This document shows positions 14,736 to 22,306 of a stretch of DNA of 33,941 bases, piece by piece. Both the position numbers and the translations under genes were made by a program. The notes below the pieces were generated by a model that was not told where the DNA came from, searched no databases, and saw only the letters and a program-made list of their open reading frames with translations. The stretch spans positions 1-33,941 of the forward strand of contig JAJZJX010000020.1 in assembly GCA_021850985.1 (NCBI GenBank). The letters are read 5' to 3'. Position 1 is the first letter of the stretch. Each line of letters opens with the position of its first letter. The stretch is from a bacterium. GTDB taxonomy: Bacteria > SZUA-79 > Acidulodesulfobacterales > Acidulodesulfobacteraceae.

Positions 14736-15836
14736 ATGAACAAAAGCGGTAAGAAAAAAATGCTGTTGGGCGTTGCGGCAGTTTCGGCCGTAGTAGGATT
14801 GTCTTTTCTTGTTTCCGGATGCGCTAAATCTAAAACTCCTGCGGCAGGTTCAAGTTCAAAGACGCCGGCGGGAACGCTGACTATTTCGGGATCTACCATG
14901 CTGTACCCTTTAAACTCGGTATGGGCGGTCAAGTATCATAAACTGCATCCTAACGTTACGGTTTCGGTTGCCGGTACGGGTTCGGGGTTTGGTATTTCAA
15001 ACGCAGCAGACGGCAATATTACTATAGGAGCATCGGACGCTTATTTAACAAAAGCTTTTAAAAAAAGGTACCCAAATTTAATTAACGTTCCGGTTGCTCT
15101 CGATGATGCTCAAGTTATCTATAATATCCCGGGAATACCAAACAACGTAAATCTTAAAATGACGCCTAAATTAGTAGCTGCTATTTATATGGGTAAAATT
15201 ACAAACTGGGATAATCCTGCATTTAAAAAATTAAACCCTAAGTATAAGTTTCCGAATTTACATATTTTCGTAGTCCACAGGGCTGACGCAAGCGGAACTA
15301 CTTTTGATTTTACCAGTCTTTTAACCGACACGTCAAAGGCATGGGCAAAGAAAGTAGGAAGAAGTCTTTCTCCTGATTGGCCTACAGGAAGCGGTTATCT
15401 CGGCAGCGATGCAGTAGTAGCGGCAGTTAAAAGTACGGCTGGAGGAATAGGTTACGTCGGCCTTGGCTGGGTTTTGGAATATCATCTTGCCAGCGCAGCT
15501 ATGTTAAATAAAGCAGGCAATTACGTCATCGGTTCCGTTAAAACCATAGCCGCCGCGGCTAACTCCGCTTTAAAGCAGGGCGGTTTTCCGGCCGATTTTG
15601 ATAAATCTATAGTTTGGAACGTTTCGGCGAAGAACGCGTATCCCGATTCGAATTTCGAATTCTGGATGATTAGGAAAAAACAGCCTAATTCTTCTACGAC
15701 TAAATCTATTAAAGACTTGGTGAACTGGGCGTTAGGTCCCGGACAGGCAGCAAAATATACGGTTAAAACCGGTTTTGCCCCGCTTCCAAAAACAGTTTTG
15801 CCTAACGTTAAGAAACTTTTGGCGCAGGTAAAATAA
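14736..15836 (+). CDS. pstS: Phosphate ABC transporter substrate-binding lipoprotein PstS
   Basis: 366 residues, with GGAGGAG shortly before the ATG. A signal peptide ends in a lipobox (LVSGC, lipid on C29), so the protein is anchored to a membrane, which is common outside enterics. The mature part begins with the phosphate-binding signature TISGSTMLYPL, followed by VAGTGSGFG and IGASDAYL, whose Ser/Thr/Asp residues contact phosphate. RADASGTTFDF and the later GGIGYVGLGW are further family motifs. It binds phosphate in the periplasm and hands it to PstCA. It is first in pstSCAB-phoU, behind Pho-box-like sites, so induction under phosphate starvation is likely. A stem-loop separates it from pstC. 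Confidence 0.93.
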   Translation: MNKSGKKKMLLGVAAVSAVVGLSFLVSGCAKSKTPAAGSSSKTPAGTLTISGSTMLYPLNSVWAVKYHKLHPNVTVSVAGTGSGFGISNAADGNITIGASDAYLTKAFKKRYPNLINVPVALDDAQVIYNIPGIPNNVNLKMTPKLVAAIYMGKITNWDNPAFKKLNPKYKFPNLHIFVVHRADASGTTFDFTSLLTDTSKAWAKKVGRSLSPDWPTGSGYLGSDAVVAAVKSTAGGIGYVGLGWVLEYHLASAAMLNKAGNYVIGSVKTIAAAANSALKQGGFPADFDKSIVWNVSAKNAYPDSNFEFWMIRKKQPNSSTTKSIKDLVNWALGPGQAAKYTVKTGFAPLPKTVLPNVKKLLAQVK

Positions 15837-15851
15837 ATATTTAATTTTGTG

Positions 15852-15880
15852 ACAGGGACAGAATTGAATTCTGCCCCTGT
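15852..15880 (+). terminator. Stem-loop between pstS and pstC
   Basis: A near-perfect palindrome: ACAGGGACAGAATT (15852-15865) pairs with AATTCTGCCCCTGT (15867-15880) with one mismatch. The following run, ATTTCTT, is a poor U tract, so it may act as a partial terminator or as an RNA-stabilising hairpin that lets pstS be made in excess. Its GGGACAGAATT arm loosely resembles the intergenic half-elements seen elsewhere. Confidence 0.6.
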
Positions 15881-15925
15881 ATTTCTTAAAAGGAGTTATT
15901 TTTTTTAGAAAAATTAAAAATAATA

Positions 15926-15934
15926 TGCTATAAT
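15926..15934 (+). promoter_or_regulatory. Possible internal promoter before pstC
   Basis: TGCTATAAT, an extended -10 with a perfect TATAAT (15929-15934) and TAGAAA 17 bases upstream as a weak -35. It would give basal expression of pstCAB-phoU independent of the Pho box. Confidence 0.4.
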
Positions 15935-16002
15935 TAAAAAAAAATTAATCGATACCTAACCTGAATAAAAAATATAAGCTATAAAACTGGCATATTACTT
16001 TA

Positions 16003-16947
16003 ATGTTTAACTTAAAATACAAAGACGATTTTTTTAAATTCATTCTATCGGTATTTGTTTTCGCCGTAGTAGCAATTTTTTTAATAGCCGTTATAGTTAT
16101 ATTATATTACAGTTATCCTTCAATAATCAGGTACGGCATATCTTTTTTATGGAAAAAAGAATGGAATCCTCCTGCGGAAATATTCGGCGCTTTAACTTTC
16201 CTTGCCGGTACTTTTTTAGTTACGTTTCTCGCTCTAATTTTTGCCATTCCTTTGAGTTTAGGTACCGGAATTTTTTTACAGGAATACTGCCCTTTTTTTT
16301 TAAGAGGAATTTTTACGGTAATCATTGAAATGCTCGCGGGCATACCAAGCGTAGTTTTCGGTGTTTGGGGCGTATTGACCGTAGTCCCGTGGATAAGGGA
16401 ATCCGTTGAACCTTTTTTTAGCAGACATTTTTCCGGAGTGCCTTTTTTAAAGGTAGAGGAAAACATAGGTTACGGTATTCTTGCAGCCAGTATAATCGTA
16501 GCTTTTATGATATTGCCGATAATCGCTTCTATTACCAAGGATTCGCTGTCTTCCGTTCCCAAGCTGGCTAAAGACGGAGCGCTGGCTATGGGCGCTACAA
16601 AGTTAGACGTCATAAAAGACGTTTCTATGCCGTATGCTTTAAACGGAATATACGGAGGAATAATTTTAGGATTCGGAAGGGCGATAGGCGAAACTATAGC
16701 TACAGTGCTTTTAATAGGCAACCAGGCCATCGTTCCAAAATCTTTATTCAGCGTCGGATATACTATATCGTCAATGTTAGCCAATACTTTTACTTTTGCG
16801 GTTATCAGTCCTATATACGCTTCTGCGGAAGTAGAGCTTGCGCTTATTCTTTTACTGATAAGTCTTATAGTTAATATCGTAGGGAGAAATATTTTGAACA
16901 GGGTAATAGGCGGAAGATTCAGCAGGTCGCAGTTTGGAGGCGGTTGA
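16003..16947 (+). CDS. pstC: Phosphate ABC transporter permease PstC
   Basis: 314 residues with about six membrane segments. The first is at about 12-38. The WKKEWNPPAEIFGALTFLAGT stretch is the usual PstC region after the first segment. The ABC coupling loop is DGALAMGATKLDVIKDVSMP, followed by GFGRAIGETIATVLL with the conserved GET. It forms the inner-membrane phosphate channel with PstA. It lies 166 bp after pstS, unusually far for this operon, the gap holding a stem-loop and a possible promoter. There is no clear ribosome binding site before the ATG. Confidence 0.92.
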   Translation: MFNLKYKDDFFKFILSVFVFAVVAIFLIAVIVILYYSYPSIIRYGISFLWKKEWNPPAEIFGALTFLAGTFLVTFLALIFAIPLSLGTGIFLQEYCPFFLRGIFTVIIEMLAGIPSVVFGVWGVLTVVPWIRESVEPFFSRHFSGVPFLKVEENIGYGILAASIIVAFMILPIIASITKDSLSSVPKLAKDGALAMGATKLDVIKDVSMPYALNGIYGGIILGFGRAIGETIATVLLIGNQAIVPKSLFSVGYTISSMLANTFTFAVISPIYASAEVELALILLLISLIVNIVGRNILNRVIGGRFSRSQFGGG

Positions 16948-17036
16948 TAAAGTATAAACAATCAAAATAAAAATAATAAAGAATAACGCAATAATAACTA
17001 ATTTTTTATACGCTGAAATATAATAAATAAATAATA

Positions 17037-17948
17037 ATGGAACATCAACAATACGACCAGTCCTTTCCCGTTGACAAAGGTTATCTTAAAAGAAAAAAAA
17101 TATACAACAACCTTGCATTTTTGTTTGCAACGGCGGCTTTTTTAATAGGGGCTTTTCCAGTTTTTCATATTATTTATAAAGCTATCGCTATAGGCTATAA
17201 ATATCTTAATTTTCATTTTATTTCTACTTTGCCGACGGGTTTTCCTATAGGAGCCGAAGGTGGTATATTAAACGCTATCATAGGCGACGTATATCTTGTC
17301 GTCATAGCATCGGTCGTCGCCGTTCCTCTTGGAATAGGGACGGGTTTATATCTATCTCTTTTCGGGAAAAAAAGAACGAACTATTTTTTAAGGCTTTTAA
17401 ACGAGCTTATGATAGGAATACCTTCCATAGTATGGGGTATCGTCGGGTTTTATATATTTTCCACTAATGCGGGTTTCGGTTTCCATTTTGGATTTTCCGC
17501 CCTTGCGGGCGGTTTTACCCTAGGTTTTATAATGACGCCGATAATAGTATTGCTTACGGAGCAGGCCGTTAATCAGATTCCTGCAAGTTATATAGAAGGA
17601 GCGCTTGCTCTTGGAGCCACTAAATTTCAGGCTACAAAATCTGTCATACTTAAAGCGGCTCTCGGCGGTATATTTATCGGGATATTGCTTGGGATAATGA
17701 ATATAATCGGACAGACGGCGCCCCTTTTATTTACTAATTATTATAATACGGGAATGCCGACAGGAGTTACCGGTCCGGGGGGAGCCGTGGGAGACATGGC
17801 TATGCTTATTTTTATATATATTCATGAACCTTCCAGGATATTGCATTACAAAGCCGAAGCGGCTTCGGTAGTATTGCTGCTGTTTATATTTTTGTTAGAT
17901 CTTGGGTTGAGACTGATAAACTATTTAGTTAAAAAATTTATTTTATAA
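17037..17948 (+). CDS. pstA: Phosphate ABC transporter permease PstA
   Basis: 303 residues with about six membrane segments. Family features include IPSIVWGIVGF (about 128-138), the coupling loop EGALALGATKFQATKSVILKA and the later IGQTAPLLFTN. In most PstA proteins this last motif reads GETAPLLF, preceded by an R-A pair; here the Glu is Q226 and the R-A pair is replaced by M-N. Since the partner PstC keeps GRAIGET, transport may still work, but the change stands out. An extended leader of 89 bp separates it from pstC, with no good ribosome binding site visible. Confidence 0.9.
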   Translation: MEHQQYDQSFPVDKGYLKRKKIYNNLAFLFATAAFLIGAFPVFHIIYKAIAIGYKYLNFHFISTLPTGFPIGAEGGILNAIIGDVYLVVIASVVAVPLGIGTGLYLSLFGKKRTNYFLRLLNELMIGIPSIVWGIVGFYIFSTNAGFGFHFGFSALAGGFTLGFIMTPIIVLLTEQAVNQIPASYIEGALALGATKFQATKSVILKAALGGIFIGILLGIMNIIGQTAPLLFTNYYNTGMPTGVTGPGGAVGDMAMLIFIYIHEPSRILHYKAEAASVVLLLFIFLLDLGLRLINYLVKKFIL

Positions 17949-17998
17949 AATTTTATCTTAAGAAATTATATTAAAAACAAAAAAAGGAACAATATTTT

Positions 17999-18805
17999 AT
18001 GTCAAATGAGAATAGCGGTTTAAAACCGGTAAATTCGGCAGATAGCAATAAAGATAATATTATCGTGAACGTAAAGGATTTAAATTTTTATTACGGAAAT
18101 TATCATCTGCTAAAGTCGGTAAACCTTTATTTTAAAAAAAATTCGGTATGTACGCTTTTAGGGCCGTCGGGATGCGGCAAATCTACTTTTTTAAGGACAC
18201 TGAACAGGATGAACGACTATACGGAGGGTGCAAGACTGACCGGTGAAGTTTTGATAGACGGAAAAAATATATACGATAAGTCGGTAGACGTCGTGGAATT
18301 GAGGAGAAATATAGGCATGGTATTTCAAAACCCTAACCCGTTTCCTAAGTCTATATTTGAAAACATCGCTTTCGGATTAAAAATTCACGGCATAAAAAAT
18401 AAGGATTTTATTGTGGAAAGAGTCGAAAAGTGTCTTAAATATGCCGGTCTTTACGATGAAGTCAAAGATAAGCTTAGTAAATCAGCTTTATCTCTTTCGG
18501 GAGGACAGCAGCAGAGATTATGTATAGCAAGGGCGATAGCAACCAATCCTTCGATATTATTAATGGATGAACCGACCGCTTATCTCGATCCGGTTTCAAC
18601 CAGTATTATACTTGATTTGATTAATTCCTTTAAAAAATATTATACTATTATAGTAGTCAGCCATAACGTTCAGCAGTCGGGCAGGATTTCAGACTACAGC
18701 GGCTTTTTTTTAGACGGTGAACTGATTGAATTCGACGAATCCGGAAATTTCTTTACTAGGCCTAAAGATAAAAGAACGGAAAACTTTATAACGAGCAGAT
18801 ATTAA
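17999..18805 (+). CDS. pstB: Phosphate ABC transporter ATP-binding protein PstB
   Basis: 268 residues; AAGGA lies a few bases more than usual before the ATG. Walker A is GPSGCGKS (55-62). The Q-loop region VFQNPNPFPKSIFENIAFG is diagnostic of PstB. The signature is LSGGQQQRLCIARAIA (from 166), then Walker B ILLMDEPT and the switch His in VVSHNVQQ. The D-loop region reads DEPTAYLDP, where PstB more often has DEPCSALDP. It powers the PstCA channel and, with PhoU, communicates phosphate status to PhoR. Confidence 0.94.
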   Translation: MSNENSGLKPVNSADSNKDNIIVNVKDLNFYYGNYHLLKSVNLYFKKNSVCTLLGPSGCGKSTFLRTLNRMNDYTEGARLTGEVLIDGKNIYDKSVDVVELRRNIGMVFQNPNPFPKSIFENIAFGLKIHGIKNKDFIVERVEKCLKYAGLYDEVKDKLSKSALSLSGGQQQRLCIARAIATNPSILLMDEPTAYLDPVSTSIILDLINSFKKYYTIIVVSHNVQQSGRISDYSGFFLDGELIEFDESGNFFTRPKDKRTENFITSRY

Positions 18806-18853
18806 AAGTAAAAGAAAAAGAAAAAATATAAATTTAAAGGAAGAGGGGTTACG

Positions 18854-19534
18854 GTGAATATTTTAGATAGCGAGTTGATGAAATTGAAACGCGGCGTCGT
18901 TGAGATGGGAGAAATAGTTGCAAGCCAGTTAAGCAGCGCAACCAAATTTTTATTTGAAAGAGATAAAAATCTTGCGGAACAGACTATTAAAAACGATTTA
19001 AAAGTTAATTCGCTTGAAGTAAGCATTAACGAGAGCTGTATAAAACTGCTAGCCCTTTACCAGCCCGAAGCTGCGGATTTAATGTTTATAACGACCACTA
19101 TGAAGATAATAACCGATCTTGAAAGAATGGGAGATTTATGCGCTTCTATATGCCAAATAGGATTAAAACTTACCGATGGACCGTCCTTTTCGGAACAATT
19201 TAAATGCGTTTATTCCTATTTTGAAGACGTTGCGGCAAGGGACGACGAGATGCTGAAAATGGCTATTAAAATGTTTTCGGACGGAGTCAAAGAAAACTTA
19301 GGGCTTAAGGATATTATTATAAAAGACGAAAACGTTATAGACCTGCTTTCGCATAAAATAGTTGTGGACATAATAAATAATTCAATAAAAAATTTAAATA
19401 CCTTAGAAAATAATATAACCTATATATTTATAGCCCGCAAGTATGAAAGATTTGCAGATCATGCTCAAAAAATTATGGAACTTTTGCTATATATGGACCT
19501 TGGCAAAGATTTAAGAAATTTGCCGGAATATTAA
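18854..19534 (+). CDS. phoU: Phosphate signalling complex protein PhoU
   Basis: 226 residues from a GTG at 18854 with AGGAAGAGGGG upstream. PhoU is a pair of three-helix bundles. Each bundle shows its metal-binding motif: ITDLERMGDLC in the first and IARKYERFADHA in the second. It links the PstSCAB transporter to the PhoR kinase and limits phosphate uptake when phosphate is plentiful. It ends the pst operon and stops four bases short of the convergent efflux channel gene. The junction contains AATATTAATTTTT twice but no clear terminator. Confidence 0.92.
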   Translation: MNILDSELMKLKRGVVEMGEIVASQLSSATKFLFERDKNLAEQTIKNDLKVNSLEVSINESCIKLLALYQPEAADLMFITTTMKIITDLERMGDLCASICQIGLKLTDGPSFSEQFKCVYSYFEDVAARDDEMLKMAIKMFSDGVKENLGLKDIIIKDENVIDLLSHKIVVDIINNSIKNLNTLENNITYIFIARKYERFADHAQKIMELLLYMDLGKDLRNLPEY

Positions 19535-19538
19535 TTTT

Positions 19539-21002
19539 TTAATCAATATTAATTTTTAATCCCATGCCGAGAGCATTGTAAACGCTTATGGCGTCTTCCT
19601 TTACGGATAAAGTTTGATTTATAAGGTTATATTCGGAATTAAGCAGATTTTCTTTATAGGTAAGATAAGTTATTTTGGAAGAGATTCCGGTTTTATATTG
19701 CACTTTATAAATATTAAAAAGTTTTAGGGCATAACGGTAATTTTTTTCGTAACTTTTTAGAGTCTGATTATCCTTTTGAAAATCGGCAAGCGCGCTGTCT
19801 GTTTCGCTGAATGCGTTTATTACCGTATTCCTATAGTTTAATACTGCCTGCTGATACTGCAGTTTAGACCTTTTATATATGCTTATATTCGTTTTATAAT
19901 TAAATATAGGTGCAATAATATCTAATCCGAAATTCCAAACACTGTTTGCATCGGTGATAAAATTGTCTAAACTGGGGCTTGCATATCCGTAGCTTCCCGT
20001 AAGGTTAAAGACAGGAAAAAAATTGGCGAGGCTTTCTTTTTTTGCGTAAGCATATGCAAGAACGTTATATTCCGCTTCTTTAACATCCGGCCTTTGAGTT
20101 AAAATTTCGGATGGAATATTCGGCGGTATTAACTTATAATAGCGGTTGCCGTTAAAGTTTAAAACGTTTTTTATGTTAGATTTAACGGTCAGCTTAAAAC
20201 TTTCGGGAAATTTTCCCAGATAATATGCAAGCGTATTTTGCGTAATGTCTTTTTGCTTTATAGAATCGTTAATGTCGGTTTTTAAAATTTCAAGGTTTGT
20301 TTTTGTATTTACTATCGGTTCTGCGTCGGTCAGGCCGTCTTTATATTGTATTTCATAAAGTTTTAAAATTTCTTTTTCCGCTTTGTACTGTTTATTTAAA
20401 TTAATGATTGATTCTTTTAAAGCCTGAATTTGAAAATACGCCTGCGCAACGTTGCTAATAAGAGTCAGTTTGACTACGTCTGCATCTTCCTTAGACACCG
20501 AAACGTTAGCTCTTGCCTGTTTAACCGCATTATTTACCTGATTCCATACGTCTAATTCATATGAAGCGTTTAAACCTGCCTGATTTAGATTATAAATAAT
20601 AGTAGAGGGGGAACCGGATGAAGATTTGCCCGAAAACATAGAAGTTTCGTAGCCGGGCATTTTATTTCTTGTTGCTTCATAGTTGAAGTTTACCGTCGGA
20701 AATAAGTTAGATTCGTTCTGAGAAACGTATGTTTTTGCAACCTGTATATTTTTTATAGCGATTAGATAATTTAAATTGTTTTTTAATGCCTTTGATACTA
20801 AATCGTCAAGTTCGTTGCTTTTAAAATTTTTCCACCAGTCGTTTTTTATTTTAAAGTTTTCACTTTTAAGCGCATACTTAAATCTCTTTGGAATTTTAAC
20901 GGTAATTTTTTTTGGATGGGAAAATAAACTGCATCCGCTAAGAATAAACATTGACCCGAAAGCAGTAAAAAAAAATAAGAGTAAAGTTTTTTTTATTTTC
21001 AT
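19539..21002 (-). CDS. RND efflux outer-membrane lipoprotein channel (NodT/OprM family)
   Basis: 487 residues. A signal peptide ends in ILSGC, so the protein is a lipoprotein of the NodT group of TolC-like channels. Two related halves of helical barrel are visible. The second begins near the family motif TQRPDVKEAEYNVLAYAYAK, followed by NFFPVFNLTGSYGY. It forms the outer-membrane exit duct for the pump encoded on the opposite strand at 21148-25378. It is separated from the adaptor gene by a 145-bp shared control region and has its own consensus promoter with a palindrome in the spacer. Confidence 0.9.
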   Translation of the reverse strand: MKIKKTLLLFFFTAFGSMFILSGCSLFSHPKKITVKIPKRFKYALKSENFKIKNDWWKNFKSNELDDLVSKALKNNLNYLIAIKNIQVAKTYVSQNESNLFPTVNFNYEATRNKMPGYETSMFSGKSSSGSPSTIIYNLNQAGLNASYELDVWNQVNNAVKQARANVSVSKEDADVVKLTLISNVAQAYFQIQALKESIINLNKQYKAEKEILKLYEIQYKDGLTDAEPIVNTKTNLEILKTDINDSIKQKDITQNTLAYYLGKFPESFKLTVKSNIKNVLNFNGNRYYKLIPPNIPSEILTQRPDVKEAEYNVLAYAYAKKESLANFFPVFNLTGSYGYASPSLDNFITDANSVWNFGLDIIAPIFNYKTNISIYKRSKLQYQQAVLNYRNTVINAFSETDSALADFQKDNQTLKSYEKNYRYALKLFNIYKVQYKTGISSKITYLTYKENLLNSEYNLINQTLSVKEDAISVYNALGMGLKINID

Positions 21003-21073
21003 AATTTTTTTGTTTTAGCTTGTATTATTTATGTTGTTTTTTATTGACTGAATTTTAAATTTATTATATTCTA

Positions 21074-21103
21074 ATTATACTGACTATAAAGTCATATTGT
21101 CAA
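21074..21103 (-). promoter_or_regulatory. Efflux channel promoter with palindromic operator in the spacer
   Basis: On the minus strand, TTGACA (21103-21098), an 18-base spacer and TATAAT (21079-21074), both hexamers perfect. The 14-bp palindrome-like TGACTATAAAGTCA (21081-21094; TGACT/AGTCA arms) fills most of the spacer, the classic place for a repressor or MerR-type activator to act. The divergent adaptor gene would start from the other side, and a TATAAT (21114-21119) is oriented toward it. Confidence 0.65.
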
Positions 21104-21147
21104 TTAAAAAATTTATAATTTAATAATCTTATTTTAAAGGTACTCAT

Positions 21148-22302
21148 ATGATTAAACGTTTTATAATAGTTTTGCTTGTTTTGATAGTTATTTTCGGAGG
21201 AATATTCGGATACAAAGCTTATAAAGGTTACGAAATGGGGCAGTTTATGAAACATAGGAAGTTTCCGCCAGTATCGGTATCGGTGTCGATTTCTAAAATA
21301 GGAAACTGGCAGCCTTATATACATACAATAGGCAACGTATCCGCTATAAATTCCGTTAACGTAACGACCCAGATTGCAGGGCAGGTTAACGGCATATATT
21401 TTAAGTCTGGGGAATTTGTCCGTAAAAATCAGGTTTTGGTAACTCTCGACGACTCTCTTCAGCTTGCTCAGTTAAAGCAGTATGAATCTCAGCTTATAGT
21501 AAATAAATTTAATTACGCGCAATATAAAAAAGCTTATTCCCAAAACGCGGTTTCTAAAGCTTCCTACGTATCGATGCTTTCCGCTCTAAAGCAGAATGAA
21601 GCGCAAATCGCCCAGGCGGAAGTTACTATAGCAGATATGACGATAAGGGCGCCGTTTTCGGGAATAGTCGGGATTAGAAATTCAAGTTCCGTTAATTTAG
21701 GGCAGTATATACAGCCCGGAGCAAATATAATACCTCTTTATTCTATTAATCCTATATATATAGATTTTACTATGCCGCAAAACGATTTGCACAGTTTAAA
21801 AATAAATCAAAAAGTTAAGATTGAGTTGGATTCCTATCATAAAATTTTTTACGGCAGAATAAAAACTATAAGCATAGACGTCAATGCCGTTTCCCGCAAT
21901 ATAACGGCAAGAGTAATAGTTGATAATAAAGGAATGTATTTAAGGCCTGGAATGTTCGTTACCGGAAGGGTTTTCCTGCCGATAATACATAACGTAGTGA
22001 CGGTTCCTGTTACCGCGGTGACATATAATCCATACGGCGATTTTGTTTATGTAGTCGTTAAGAAAAACGGCATAAATATCGTAAAAACGGATTATGTTAA
22101 GACGGGCGAGGAAAGAAACGGGGTTGTAGTTATACTAAAAGGTTTAAAAGCCGGCGAAAAGGTAGTTACCGCAGGGCAGGTAAAACTGAGAAACGGCATA
22201 CCGGTAGTTATAAAAAATGAAGATGGAGATAAAAAAAGTCAAACAAATAGCAATGCTAATATTAGAAGAAAAGTTAATAAAAAAGTAACTAAAGGTAAAT
22301 AA
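21148..22302 (+). CDS. RND efflux periplasmic adaptor (membrane fusion protein)
   Basis: 384 residues; AAAGG lies before the ATG. An N-terminal membrane anchor (about 4-24) is followed by the HlyD/AcrA layout: a beta-barrel start (VSVSISKIGNWQPYIHTIGNV), a lipoyl half-motif (GQVNGIYFKSGEFVRKNQVL), a short alpha-helical hairpin (QLKQYESQL to EAQIAQAEV), the second lipoyl half (IRAPFSGIVGIRNSS), and then beta-barrel and membrane-proximal domains. No lipobox is present, so it is held by its uncleaved N-terminal helix. It bridges the pump encoded five bases downstream to the outer-membrane channel. The C-terminus is a basic Lys/Asn tail. Confidence 0.9.
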   Translation: MIKRFIIVLLVLIVIFGGIFGYKAYKGYEMGQFMKHRKFPPVSVSVSISKIGNWQPYIHTIGNVSAINSVNVTTQIAGQVNGIYFKSGEFVRKNQVLVTLDDSLQLAQLKQYESQLIVNKFNYAQYKKAYSQNAVSKASYVSMLSALKQNEAQIAQAEVTIADMTIRAPFSGIVGIRNSSSVNLGQYIQPGANIIPLYSINPIYIDFTMPQNDLHSLKINQKVKIELDSYHKIFYGRIKTISIDVNAVSRNITARVIVDNKGMYLRPGMFVTGRVFLPIIHNVVTVPVTAVTYNPYGDFVYVVVKKNGINIVKTDYVKTGEERNGVVVILKGLKAGEKVVTAGQVKLRNGIPVVIKNEDGDKKSQTNSNANIRRKVNKKVTKGK

Positions 22303-22306
22303 ATAA

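Noticed and set aside
21097-21119. TTGTCA with TATAAT as a plus-strand promoter for the efflux adaptor
   Set aside because: The spacing is only 11 bases, too short for a sigma-70 pair. The TATAAT alone may still be used.
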